Shown here: positions 1 through 9,000 of the stretch, in pieces
Position numbering within the stretch: position 1 is the stretch's first letter
How the letters are laid out: each line of letters starts with the position of its first letter
The notes under the pieces: model-generated
Databases searched by the model: none
What the model was told of the DNA's origin: nothing
Seen by the model: the letters and a program-made list of their open reading frames with translations, nothing else
Program-made: the position numbers and the translations under genes
Origin: Mycolicibacterium peregrinum
GTDB lineage: Bacteria > Actinomycetota > Actinomycetes > Mycobacteriales > Mycobacteriaceae
Reading direction: 5' to 3'
Assembly: GCF_002102345.1 (NCBI RefSeq)
Contig: NZ_LQPP01000076.1
Span: forward strand, 1-64,000
DNA: 64,000 nucleotides

Positions 1-158
1 TTCCCAGCTTCGAACCCCTCTGGGACCCAGAACCCTGCGCCCTGGAAGCCGTAGAGCCGGAAATTCCGCTCGGCTGGACCCTACTCGACTACCCCGACCC
101 ATGGCAGCCCATAAGCAATGGCAATGCCGTCAGCGGCAAGGCAGTACGCGGACCCTAG
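1..158 (+). CDS. C-terminal fragment of an unknown protein
   Basis: Frame 3 is open from the window edge to a TAG at 156-158 and gives about 51 residues ending GNAVSGKAVRGP. The start lies upstream of the window. Its stop shares a CTAG with the stop of the convergent SDR gene, a common arrangement for real gene ends. I recognise no domain. It could also be a chance open frame, because only a short stretch is visible. Confidence 0.35.
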   Translation, partial: PSFEPLWDPEPCALEAVEPEIPLGWTLLDYPDPWQPISNGNAVSGKAVRGP

Positions 159-973
159 GTCTCACCCATTGCCGCGGTGACCGCCTGCGCGATGAACCGC
201 ACCGCCTCGTTGCGGCTCACTGAGGCCATCAGTTGTGCGGCAGCCTGAATCTCGGGACCCACCAGGCACGTTGGTCCCTCGGTCAGGTTGGCGAATGCCG
301 CCGCCACGACATCATCGACGGCGGCCGCACCCGGCGGAGTGTCCTCGGGTGAGGAGATCTGGCCTCGCTCGTGTTCCAGCTTGCGCAGGGCAGGAGTGTC
401 GGTTTTACCGAGAATCAGCCCGAGCACGTCGACACCCGAGGAATGCAGCTCGGTCCAAAGTGCCTCGGCGAACACCATGTCGAAAGCCTTGCTCGCGCCG
501 TAGGCCACCATGTTCGGCCCGCCGGCGAATCCGGCCCCGGACCCGAAGATGACGATGCCGCCACGGCCTCGCTCCACCATGGGCTGTGCGTAGTGATGGC
601 ACAGTTGCATCGGCACCAGGCAGTTGCGTTGCACCAGGGATTCGGCGTCCGACAAGGGGCTGGACAGGAACGGCCGGAAGTTCGGATCGGCGCCCGCGCA
701 GTAGACCAGGAAGCCGATGTTGAGATCCTCGGTCGCAGCGATCACGTCACCGGCAGCCCCTGGCACAGCCAGATCTATTGCCAGCGTTCGGGTTTGCACT
801 CCGGTACGCGCCGTGATATCCGCTGCCACGTCGTCGAGAACCTCCTGCCGCCGGGCCAGCAGCACCACGTTGAGTCCGCGCCGCGCCAACTCTTCGGCCA
901 TTGCCGAGCCGACCCCGTCGGAGGCGCCCGCCACCAGCGCCCACGGCCCGTACTGGTTCGCGAAGTCAGACAT
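155..973 (-). CDS. Short-chain dehydrogenase/reductase
   Basis: 272-residue classical SDR, a cytosolic NAD(P)-dependent oxidoreductase. The N-terminal nucleotide-binding turn reads VAGASDGVG and the catalytic pair is in YGASK. I start it at MSDFANQYG (ATG at 971-973) because the Rossmann strand follows at once; an in-frame extension to 1069 would cover the upstream gene. Its ATG overlaps the TGA of the SnoaL-like gene by 8 bases, so it is the last gene of a three-gene operon with that gene and the alcohol dehydrogenase. The substrate is unknown; the context suggests oxidation or reduction of a small alcohol or ketone. Confidence 0.85.
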   Translation of the reverse strand: MSDFANQYGPWALVAGASDGVGSAMAEELARRGLNVVLLARRQEVLDDVAADITARTGVQTRTLAIDLAVPGAAGDVIAATEDLNIGFLVYCAGADPNFRPFLSSPLSDAESLVQRNCLVPMQLCHHYAQPMVERGRGGIVIFGSGAGFAGGPNMVAYGASKAFDMVFAEALWTELHSSGVDVLGLILGKTDTPALRKLEHERGQISSPEDTPPGAAAVDDVVAAAFANLTEGPTCLVGPEIQAAAQLMASVSRNEAVRFIAQAVTAAMGET

Positions 974-1370
974 TGGCGATCCGCACCGCGGTGAACTGCC
1001 GTCGCGCGATCTGCCAACCCGCTGTGGTCCGGACCAACTCGTCGTCGTAGAAGCCGATGCCGTTGACACCGGAGCTGTTGTCTTGAGCCATGATCAGCGA
1101 GTCCACATACGTTCGGGCCGTTGCGGTGTCGCCATCGACTGCGATCGCATGGTTGCTCAGCCGGTGCAGAGTGTGCCCGGCCATCGCGTGGACCTGGTCC
1201 ATGAACTCGGTGACGGCGTCCACTCCATCCCACTGGCCGATCTCGCCGTAGTCCAGCACGCAGTCATCGGTGAAGACGGTGCGGAACAGCGGCCAGTCCC
1301 GACGGTCGATTCCGGTGGCGTAGCGGACCAGTACGTCGATGATGTCCAGGCGGTCTTCGTGGGTGGTCAT
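966..1370 (-). CDS. SnoaL-like / NTF2-fold protein
   Basis: 134 residues, the usual size for a single-domain SnoaL-like protein of the NTF2 fold. The N-terminal helix DRLDIIDVLVRYATGIDRRD and the following W..F...FTDDC stretch are typical of the cone-shaped polyketide-cyclase/hydroxysteroid-isomerase group. Members act as small isomerases, dehydratases or hydroxylase helpers. Start ATG 1368-1370 overlaps the stop of the alcohol dehydrogenase in an ATGA, implying coupled translation. The reaction cannot be told from sequence. Confidence 0.8.
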   Translation of the reverse strand: MTTHEDRLDIIDVLVRYATGIDRRDWPLFRTVFTDDCVLDYGEIGQWDGVDAVTEFMDQVHAMAGHTLHRLSNHAIAVDGDTATARTYVDSLIMAQDNSSGVNGIGFYDDELVRTTAGWQIARRQFTAVRIANV

Positions 1371-2419
1371 GTGTGGTCTCCGTTCGGATGCACAATGATT
1401 CGTGCCGGACCCGCCGACCGGCGGGCCAGGTCGAGGGCATCGGGAACTTCGTCGAGCGGTACCACCATGCCGATGCTGGGTGTCGGGTCCAGGTCTCCGG
1501 CGACGATGGCATCCAGCGTCCCGTACCAGTCCTGCGGCCACGGCCCGCCGCCGAACTGCAAGGTCACGCCCTGGCGGGTGGCGGTGGTGATATCGAGGGT
1601 GTCGCCGGTGTACCAACCGCCCGCGCAGTAGATCCGGGTGCCCATCTCGGATTCCTCGACGATCTTCTGGATCAGGCCCGACGCTCCGACACATTCGAAC
1701 ACCACCGCCGGACCCCACAGGTTGCGTTCGGCGCGTAGCTCGCGCCAGACGTCCATCGGTGAGCGTTCGGCCGGGTCGACGGCGACGTGGGCGCCGAACT
1801 CCTTGCAGGCCAGGGCACGTCGGTCGGCCTGGAAGTCCGAGACGATGATCGGTTCGACGCCGCGGCGGGCCAATGCCGCGACCGCGGACAACCCGATCGC
1901 CCCGGCGCCGATCACGATGGGGATCTCGCCGGGCTCGAGCCGGGCGGAGCGGACATAGAACTCGCCGACCGCGAAAGCGTCCGTCAAAGCGACGGCGTCA
2001 TCGGAGGCGTCGCTGGTGACGGGACGGGCGATCGATTCGGCCACCACCAGCAGTTCAGCGAAACTCCCGGGGGTGTCCGGGTGCTGGCCGATGATGTGGG
2101 CGCCGTCGGCACCACCGTTGACCAGCCTGATGGGGATCGACGTGGCTCGGGTACCTACAGGGAACTGATCGCTGCAGCCGGGCCCGTGACCGATGACCTC
2201 TCCGATGAACTCATGACCCAGCACGACGTCACGGTCCGCATCATAGAGCGATCGGCCGGTCGGATCGTCGATCCCGAGTTCGGGGTGGTCCATGAAGTGG
2301 ACGTCGGACGCGCAGATCGCGGTGCTGAGCACCCGCAAGAGAAGCTCACCGGGACCCGGTACGGGATCAGGGATCTCGCGGACCTGGAGTTGACCGGCCC
2401 GGAGTACGACTGCGCGCAT
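1367..2419 (-). CDS. Zinc-type alcohol dehydrogenase (MDR family)
   Basis: 350-residue medium-chain dehydrogenase. It has the GroES-like N-terminal domain with CASD (candidate catalytic zinc cysteine) and GHEF, then a Rossmann domain with IGAGAIGLSA. The four-cysteine structural zinc loop of classical alcohol dehydrogenases is not evident. I place the start at MRAVVLRAGQ (ATG 2417-2419), the standard family N-terminus, rather than 16 codons upstream inside the palindrome. First gene of the operon with the SnoaL-like protein and SDR; it diverges from the IclR gene, with an operator-like palindrome between them. Likely role: NAD(P)-dependent oxidation of an alcohol in a small catabolic route. 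Confidence 0.85.
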   Translation of the reverse strand: MRAVVLRAGQLQVREIPDPVPGPGELLLRVLSTAICASDVHFMDHPELGIDDPTGRSLYDADRDVVLGHEFIGEVIGHGPGCSDQFPVGTRATSIPIRLVNGGADGAHIIGQHPDTPGSFAELLVVAESIARPVTSDASDDAVALTDAFAVGEFYVRSARLEPGEIPIVIGAGAIGLSAVAALARRGVEPIIVSDFQADRRALACKEFGAHVAVDPAERSPMDVWRELRAERNLWGPAVVFECVGASGLIQKIVEESEMGTRIYCAGGWYTGDTLDITTATRQGVTLQFGGGPWPQDWYGTLDAIVAGDLDPTPSIGMVVPLDEVPDALDLARRSAGPARIIVHPNGDHT

Positions 2420-2440
2420 CGCACCTACCAATTCTCTAAT

Positions 2441-2461
2441 ATTCGAGATAGTCTCTCGAAT
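2441..2461. promoter_or_regulatory. Operator-like palindrome between dehydrogenase operon and iclR gene
   Basis: Perfect inverted repeat ATTCGAGA-5 nt-TCTCGAAT (2441-2448 and 2454-2461) in the 84-base divergent gap. It sits 22-42 bases upstream of the dehydrogenase start and 43 bases upstream of the regulator GTG. This is where an IclR dimer would bind to control both directions. The symmetry is seen; the binding protein is inferred from position. Confidence 0.65.
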
Positions 2462-2503
2462 TGACAAGATCGACTGTAGGAACCGTCCAGAACGGAGTCA
2501 AGG

Positions 2504-3367
2504 GTGCGTGGTGCGGGCTCGGCCCCGACCAATCGGGTGCTCGATGTGATCGAGTTGCTGGCGGGTGCCGGGGATAGGCGATTGCGGTTCTCCGATGTGG
2601 TCAGCGCGCTGGACCTGACGCAGGCCACCTCGCACGCCATCCTCAAGACCTTGTGCGACCGCGGCTGGCTGATCCGCGATCCCGCTGACAAGACGTTCGC
2701 TCTCGGACCGGGCCTGGCTGTGGTGGCGTCCCGAACGGAGGCAGCGCGACCCCTGGCGCATGCGGCCCGCATTGCCGCCCAAGAACTTTCAAAAGAACTG
2801 GACTGCGCAGCCTCGGTCGTCGAACGGCTCGATGACGAGCTGGTGATCACCGCGTTCGAGGGGGCGGGCCGGCAGCCCGCCTCGGCGCCGGGCGACCGGA
2901 TCCGATACGCACCGCCGTTCGGCGTCGCGTTTGCGGCCTGGGGCGGCTCAGATGAGCAACGCAGCTGGATCGAGCGGGCGCCCGGCCTCAGCGAGGAGTT
3001 GGCCGGCCGCCTCGAGGAGGTGCTTGCCCAGACCAGGGAACGTGGTTACGACATCGACTGGACGACACCGGACCTCACCCGGGCGGCACAACTGGTCGGC
3101 ACGTTGTCGAGTGACGGACTGCCCGACCATGTCCGCGGCATCACCGATCAACTGCTCGCCGAATTCGCCACCATCGGTCTGGTGCCGTCCGGCGGGATGG
3201 CAGGCAAGGCGCAGCCGGTGGCCACCATTGCCGCACCCGTCTTCGATGCCGACGGTCGGGTCGCGCTGATCCTGTCGGTACACCCGCTGCGATCCATGAC
3301 CGCCCGCCAGGTGGACACCGCCGGCCAGCGGGTCAGGCGGGCCGCCGATCGGCTGGGCCGATCGTGA
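2504..3367 (+). CDS. IclR-family transcriptional regulator
   Basis: 287 residues with the IclR layout: an N-terminal winged helix-turn-helix (about residues 8-70, NRVLDVIELL... LTQATSHAILKTL) followed by a C-terminal ligand-binding domain. The GTG start at 2504 has GGAG about 6 bases upstream. It diverges from the dehydrogenase/SnoaL/SDR operon, its likely target. The 3' end overlaps the convergent FAH-family gene by 35 bases. The inducer is unknown. Confidence 0.9.
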   Translation: MRGAGSAPTNRVLDVIELLAGAGDRRLRFSDVVSALDLTQATSHAILKTLCDRGWLIRDPADKTFALGPGLAVVASRTEAARPLAHAARIAAQELSKELDCAASVVERLDDELVITAFEGAGRQPASAPGDRIRYAPPFGVAFAAWGGSDEQRSWIERAPGLSEELAGRLEEVLAQTRERGYDIDWTTPDLTRAAQLVGTLSSDGLPDHVRGITDQLLAEFATIGLVPSGGMAGKAQPVATIAAPVFDADGRVALILSVHPLRSMTARQVDTAGQRVRRAADRLGRS

Positions 3368-4043
3368 AGCTGAACTCCGCGACTCCTCCGACGCCACCGG
3401 AGATGACGTCACCGGGCTGCATCGGCCCGACCCCGGCGGGGGTTCCGCTGTAGATCAGGTCGCCGGGGGCCAGGTCGACGGCCGCCGAGATCGCACTGAT
3501 GACCTCGGGTACCGACCAGATCAGGTCCTTGAGATCGCCGTGCTGCTTCAGCTCACCGTTGACCCGCAGCCAGACCTCGCCGCTGTCCGGGTGACCGACC
3601 TCTGAGACCGGATGGATCGGGGTGCACGGGGCAGACGCGTCGAAACCCTTGGCCCAATCCCAGGGCCGGCTCAGTTTCTTGGCCTCGTCCTGCAGATCGC
3701 GCCGGGTCAGATCGACACCCACGCCGTAGCCCCAGACCAGCCCCAGCGCGTCGTCCGGTGCCACCCCGCGGCCACCGGAGCCCAGCGCCACCACCAGTTC
3801 GATCTCGTGGTGAAACGACGACGTCAGCGACGGATACGGGACGGTGCCCGCGGCGTCGATCACGGCGTCGGCCGGCTTCATGAAGAAGAACGGCGGTTCC
3901 CGGTCGGGATCCTTGCCCATCTCACGCGCGTGCGCGGCGTAGTTACGTCCGACGCAGAACACCCGCCGCACCGGAAAGCGGCCATCCCCGGTACTGACCG
4001 GGAGCGACGCCTGCGGTGGAGGTGGGAACACGAAGTCGGCCAT
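3333..4043 (-). CDS. Fumarylacetoacetate hydrolase family protein (acylpyruvase-like)
   Basis: 236 residues, close to the size of the short FAH enzymes (fumarylpyruvate hydrolase/acylpyruvase, FAHD1 type). Family signatures: CVGRNYAAHAREM near residue 35, the metal-binding stretch FHHEIELV, and the C-terminal GDLIYSGTPAGVGP. These enzymes cleave C-C bonds of acylpyruvates in aromatic breakdown or decarboxylate oxaloacetate, using Mg2+ or Mn2+. I choose MADF (ATG 4041-4043) over an ATG three codons upstream because GGGGAAG then has 9-base spacing. It follows the FadE5-like gene by 25 bases on the same strand. Confidence 0.85.
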   Translation of the reverse strand: MADFVFPPPPQASLPVSTGDGRFPVRRVFCVGRNYAAHAREMGKDPDREPPFFFMKPADAVIDAAGTVPYPSLTSSFHHEIELVVALGSGGRGVAPDDALGLVWGYGVGVDLTRRDLQDEAKKLSRPWDWAKGFDASAPCTPIHPVSEVGHPDSGEVWLRVNGELKQHGDLKDLIWSVPEVISAISAAVDLAPGDLIYSGTPAGVGPMQPGDVISGGVGGVAEFSFTIGPADRRPA

Positions 4044-4068
4044 GGGAACCATCTTCCCCGGGCCGGTG

Positions 4069-5895
4069 TCAGAATGCGTCGTTGTCCAGCTGCATGACGT
4101 CGCCGTCGACCGATTCCACGATCTCCCGTACCGCGGTCAGCAGCGGCAACATGTTGTGCGCGAAGAACTTCGCGACCGCGATCTTGCCTTCGTAGAAGGC
4201 CCGGTCGCGATCGCTCGTTGTGTCCAGTGCCGCCTGAGCGACCTGCGCGCCGACCAGCAGCCGCCAGCCGATCAGCAGATCGCCCACCGCCAGCAGGAAC
4301 CGCACCGAACCGAGGCCGACCTTGTAGAGCTGCTCGGGCTGTTCCTGTGCCGCCATGAGGTAGCCGGTGAGGGTGGCGGCCATCGACTGCACGTCGTTCA
4401 GCGCCGTGGCGAGCCGGGCGATCTCGGGCTCCAACCCATCCCCGGCTTCCAACGTTGCCGAGATCTGGGCCGCGACGTGGGCAAGCGCGCTGCCCTGGTC
4501 GCGGACGATCTTGCGGAAGAAGAAGTCCAGCGCCTGGATTGCGGTGGTGCCCTCGTAGAGCGAGTCGATCTTGGCATCGCGGATGTACTGCTCGATCGGG
4601 TAGTCCTGCAGGTAGCCGGATCCACCGAGGGTCTGCAGCGATTCGGTCAGCAGTTCGTAGGCCCGCTCGGAGCCGACGCCCTTCACGATCGGCAGCAGCA
4701 GATCGTTGACGCGATGGGCCAATTCGGCGTCTGCGCCCGAGACATGTTGAGCCACCACGGAATCCTGGTGCGCGGCGGTGTACAGGTACACCGACCGGAG
4801 ACCCTCCGCGTAAGCCTTCTGGGCGAGCAGGCTGCGTCGCACGTCGGGGTGCTCGATGATCGCGACTCGCGGTGCGGTCTTGTCGGTCATCTTGAGCATG
4901 TCGGAGCCCTGGATCCGTTCCTTGGCGTACGCCAGGGCGTTGAGGTAGCCGGTGGACAGGGTTCCGGCCGACTTCACCCCGACGGTCATCCGGGCGTTCT
5001 CGATCACGCGGAACATCTGGGCGATGCCGTTGTGCACGTCGCCGACGAGATAGCCGACGGCCGGAGTGCCGTGCGCGCCGAAGGTGACCTCGCACGTCGG
5101 CGAGGATTTGATGCCCATCTTGTGCTCGAGTCCGGTGACGTACACACCGTTGCGCTCCCCGAGTTCGAGGGTCTCGGAGTCGAAATGGAACTTCGGGACA
5201 TAGAACAGGCTCAGCCCCTTGGTGCCGGGCCCGGCGCCCTCGGGGCGGGCCAGCACCAGGTGGAAGACGTTCTCGGCGGTATCGCCGACGTCGCCGCCGG
5301 AGATGAAACGCTTCACCCCGTCGATGTGCCAGGTGCCGTCGGGCTGGGCGATCGCCTTGGTGCGCCCGGCTCCCACATCAGACCCGGCATCGGGCTCGGT
5401 CAGCACCATGGTGCCGGCCCAGCCCTTGTCCATGCTCATGCGTGCCCAGCGCTGCTGCTCCTCGGTGCCGACCTCGGCCAGCGTGTGTGCCATCGCCGGG
5501 CCGAGACCGTAGAAGAACATCGCCGACGGATTGGCGGACATGATCATTTCCTGGATCGCCCACACCAACGACGCGGGCGCCGCTGTGCCACCGGCGTTCT
5601 CGGCGAGCCCGACACGCCACCACTCGGCGTCCTTGACGGCCTGCACGGTCTTGGCGAGTGGTCCCGGCACGGTGATGTCGTGGGTGGCCGGATCGAACTC
5701 GGGGGGGTTGCGGTCGGCGTCGGCGAACGATTCTGCGACAACACCTTCGGCAAAGCGCGCCACCTCGTCGAGCATCGTGCGCGCGGTCTCGGTGTCGAGG
5801 TCGCCGAATGCGCCCGAGTCGATGACCGGCCCCAAGGCCAGAACCTGGAAGAGATTGAATTCGATGTCGCGAACGTTCGCGATGTAGTGACCCAC
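4069..5895 (-). CDS. Acyl-CoA dehydrogenase, FadE5-like
   Basis: 608 residues, matching the long actinobacterial acyl-CoA dehydrogenase group that includes M. tuberculosis FadE5 (about 611 residues) rather than the usual 380-400. The N-terminus [15 protein letters not shown] is characteristic of this group. Central FAD motifs [11 protein letters not shown] and [13 protein letters not shown] are present, and the extended C-terminal domain carries [17 protein letters not shown]. Start GTG 5893-5895 places the conserved N-terminus at residue 1. It catalyses alpha,beta-desaturation of acyl-CoAs, the first step of beta-oxidation. It diverges from hrpA; a 21-bp palindrome lies 40-60 bases upstream of its start. 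Confidence 0.87.
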   Translation of the reverse strand: MGHYIANVRDIEFNLFQVLALGPVIDSGAFGDLDTETARTMLDEVARFAEGVVAESFADADRNPPEFDPATHDITVPGPLAKTVQAVKDAEWWRVGLAENAGGTAAPASLVWAIQEMIMSANPSAMFFYGLGPAMAHTLAEVGTEEQQRWARMSMDKGWAGTMVLTEPDAGSDVGAGRTKAIAQPDGTWHIDGVKRFISGGDVGDTAENVFHLVLARPEGAGPGTKGLSLFYVPKFHFDSETLELGERNGVYVTGLEHKMGIKSSPTCEVTFGAHGTPAVGYLVGDVHNGIAQMFRVIENARMTVGVKSAGTLSTGYLNALAYAKERIQGSDMLKMTDKTAPRVAIIEHPDVRRSLLAQKAYAEGLRSVYLYTAAHQDSVVAQHVSGADAELAHRVNDLLLPIVKGVGSERAYELLTESLQTLGGSGYLQDYPIEQYIRDAKIDSLYEGTTAIQALDFFFRKIVRDQGSALAHVAAQISATLEAGDGLEPEIARLATALNDVQSMAATLTGYLMAAQEQPEQLYKVGLGSVRFLLAVGDLLIGWRLLVGAQVAQAALDTTSDRDRAFYEGKIAVAKFFAHNMLPLLTAVREIVESVDGDVMQLDNDAF

Positions 5896-5934
5896 GATCC
5901 GCCAGCGTCGACCAGTCCCGACGGGGTACGCAAG

Positions 5935-5955
5935 CGTAGGTTGCAGCAACCTACG
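5935..5955. promoter_or_regulatory. 21-bp palindrome upstream of the FadE5-like gene
   Basis: A 10+1+10 perfect inverted repeat, CGTAGGTTGC-A-GCAACCTACG. A further copy of AGGTTGC lies at 5969-5975. The position, 40-60 bases upstream of the dehydrogenase GTG, fits an operator for a TetR-type fatty-acid regulator. No such regulator gene is adjacent, so it would act in trans. Confidence 0.6.
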
Positions 5956-5990
5956 GCTACGGAACCGGAGGTTGCCAGTTCAGTCTCGGA

Positions 5991-6006
5991 AGTGATCTAC
6001 ATCACA
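5991..6006. promoter_or_regulatory. CRP-type binding site upstream of hrpA
   Basis: AGTGA-6 nt-TCACA matches the mycobacterial CRP consensus TGTGA-N6-TCACA at 9 of 10 fixed positions. Its centre (5998.5) is about 35 bases upstream of the predicted hrpA transcription start, overlapping the -35 region. This suggests cAMP-CRP control of hrpA or of the divergent dehydrogenase gene. Confidence 0.6.
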
Positions 6007-6020
6007 CGGGGTCGTGCCCC

Positions 6021-6033
6021 TATCCTTGACCGA
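6021..6033 (+). promoter_or_regulatory. hrpA -10 element, leaderless start
   Basis: TATCCT at 6021-6026 fits the actinobacterial -10 pattern TANNNT and ends 7 bases before the GTG at 6034. Transcription would begin at or next to the start codon, giving a leaderless mRNA. There is no Shine-Dalgarno sequence, consistent with this. Confidence 0.6.
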
Positions 6034-9000
6034 GTGTCCGAACCGTCAGTCGCCGAGCTCCGCTCCCGCCTCGACGGGCTGACCATTCGCGACGCGGACC
6101 GGCTGCGCCGCCGCTTGCGGAATCTGCGCGGTGGCGAGACCGCCAAGATCGCCGAACAGATCGCGACCGCTGAGGGCCTCGTACTCACCCGCCAGGCCGC
6201 GGTCCCGGCAATCACCTACCCGGACCTGCCGGTCAGTGAACACCGCGACGAGCTCGCCAAGGCCATCAGTGAGAATCAGGTGGTGGTGGTTGCCGGCGCG
6301 ACAGGGTCCGGCAAGACCACGCAGCTTCCCAAGATCTGCCTGGAGCTGGGCCGCGGCATTCGCGGCACCATCGGCCACACCCAGCCCCGCCGGCTGGCCG
6401 CCCGCACCGTCGCCCAACGCATCGCCGACGAACTCGGCACACCGCTCGGCGACGCCGTCGGGTACACCGTGCGGTTCACCGACCAGGCCAGCGACTCCAC
6501 CCTGATCAAACTGATGACCGACGGCATTCTGCTCGCCGAGATTCAAAAAGACCGCCGGCTGCTGCGCTACGACACCCTCATCCTCGACGAGGCCCACGAG
6601 CGCAGCCTCAACATCGACTTCCTGCTCGGCTACCTGCGCGAGCTGTTGCCCCGCCGCCCCGATCTCAAGGTCATCGTCACCTCGGCCACCATCGAGCCGG
6701 AGCGGTTCGCGGCGCACTTCCATGGTGCCCCGATTGTCGAAGTCTCCGGGCGCACCTATCCGGTCGAGATCCGGTACCGGCCCCTGGAAGTCGCGGTCAG
6801 CGGCGCAGACGACGACTCCGAGGATCCCGACGACCCCGACCACGAGATCGTCCGCACCGAGGTCAGGGATCCGACCGAGGCCATCGTCGACGCGGTTCGC
6901 GAGCTCGAGTCCGAGCCCCCTGGAGACGTCCTGGTCTTCCTGTCGGGCGAACGCGAGATCCGGGACACCGCAGAAGCATTGAAGGATCTGAGGAACACCG
7001 AGGTGCTGCCGTTGTATGCACGGCTACCCACCGCCGATCAGCAGAAGGTGTTCCAACCCAGCCACAGCGGGCGGCGAATCGTGCTGGCCACCAACGTGGC
7101 CGAGACCTCACTCACCGTGCCGGGCATCCGCTATGTCGTCGATCCCGGGACCGCGCGGATCTCCCGCTACAGCCGCCGCACCAAGGTGCAGCGCCTGCCG
7201 ATCGAGCCGATCTCGCAGGCGTCGGCCGCCCAGCGGGCGGGTCGGTCCGGGCGTACCGCGCCAGGCGTCTGTATCCGGCTGTACTCGGAGCAGGATTTCG
7301 AATCCCGGCCCCGCTACACCGATCCGGAGATCCTGCGGACCAATCTGGCCGCGGTCATACTGCAGATGGCTGCCCTGCAACTCGGCGACATCGCGGAGTT
7401 CCCGTTTCTGGATCCCCCAGACGCTCGCAGCATCCGCGACGGGGTCCAATTACTGCAGGAGCTCGGTGCCTTCGACGCCGCGGGTGCGCTCACCGACGTC
7501 GGACGACGGCTGGCCCGGCTGCCGCTCGATCCCCGGGTGGGCCGGATGATCCTGCAGGCCGACACCGAGGGCTGCGTGCGAGAGGTGCTGGTGCTGGCCG
7601 CCGCGCTGTCGATACCCGATCCCCGGGAACGCCCGAGTGACAAGGAAGAGGCGGCACGGCAGAAGCACGCCCGGTTTGCCGATGAGCACTCGGATTTCAT
7701 CTCGTACCTCAACCTCTGGAACTATCTGCGCGAGCAACGGAACCAGCGCTCCGGCAATGCCTTCCGGCGGATGTGCCGCGAGGAGTTCCTGCACTACCTG
7801 CGAATCCGGGAGTGGCAGGACCTGACCGGGCAGCTGCGCAGCATCGCCCGCGACATCGGGATCCGCGAGGGTGACGAGCCGGCCGAGCCGGCGGCCATCC
7901 ACGCCGCCCTGACCGCCGGCCTGCTGTCCCACGTCGGCTTGCGCGAGGGTGAGTCCCGCGATTATCAAGGCGCCCGCAACTCCAAGTTCGTGCTGGCACC
8001 CGGCTCGGTGCTGACGAAGAAACCGCCGCGCTGGATCGTGGTGGCCGACCTGGTGGAGACCAGCCGGTTGTTCGGCCGGATCGCGGCGAAGGTCGAACCT
8101 GAGGCCATCGAACGGGTCGCCGGACATCTGGTGCAGCGCAACTACAGCGAGCCGCACTGGGAGGCCAAACGCGGTGCGGTGGTGGCGTTCGAGCGGGTCA
8201 CGCTCTATGGGCTGCCGCTGGTTCCGCGCCGGAAGATCGGGTACACCCAGATCGATCCGGAGCTGTGTCGCGAGTTGTTCATCCGGCATGCCTTGGTCGA
8301 GGGGGATTGGCAGACCCGTCACCATTTCTTCCGCGACAACGCGCGGCTGCGGGCCGAACTCGAAGAGATCGAGGAGCGGGCCCGTCGCCGGGACCTGCTG
8401 GTCGGCGACGACGACATCTACGCGCTCTACGACGCCCGCATCCCGGCCGATGTCGTCTCGGCGCGTCACTTCGACGCGTGGTGGAAAAAACAGCGGCACA
8501 AGACACCTGACCTGCTCACCTTCACCCGTGACGATCTGCTGCGTTCCGAGGACGGCGCGGACAATCCCGATACCTGGCAAGCCGGCGACCTGGAACTGCC
8601 GCTGACCTACCGGTTCGAGCCCGGGGCAGCCGACGACGGCGTCACCGTGCATGTGCCGGTGGGGGTGTTGGCCCGGCTCGGTGGTGACGGCTTCGCCTGG
8701 CAGGTACCGGCCCTGCGGGAGGAACTGGTCACCGCACTGATCAAGTCGCTGCCCAAGGACCTGCGCCGCAACTTCGTCCCGGCGCCCGACACCGCACGGG
8801 CCATCCTGGGTGACATCGATCCGTCCGCCGGGTCCCTGCTGGACGAGGTGCAGCGTGAACTACGCAGGCGCAGTGGCATTCTGGTGCCGATCGATGCATT
8901 CGACCTGAGCAAGATCCCGGACCATCTACGGATGACCTTCGCCGTGGAATCGGCCGACGGCAAAGAGGTGGCCCGCGGCAAGGACATCGACGCGCTGCGT

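Noticed and set aside
2461-2490. TTGACA at 2461-2466 as a -35 box for the IclR gene
   Set aside because: No acceptable -10 hexamer lies at the right distance, so I did not call a promoter there.
4042-6033. Open frame continuing hrpA upstream on the plus strand for more than 600 codons
   Set aside because: It is antisense to the FadE5-like gene, shows no helicase similarity, and a -10 element and GTG at 6034 give the known HrpA length.
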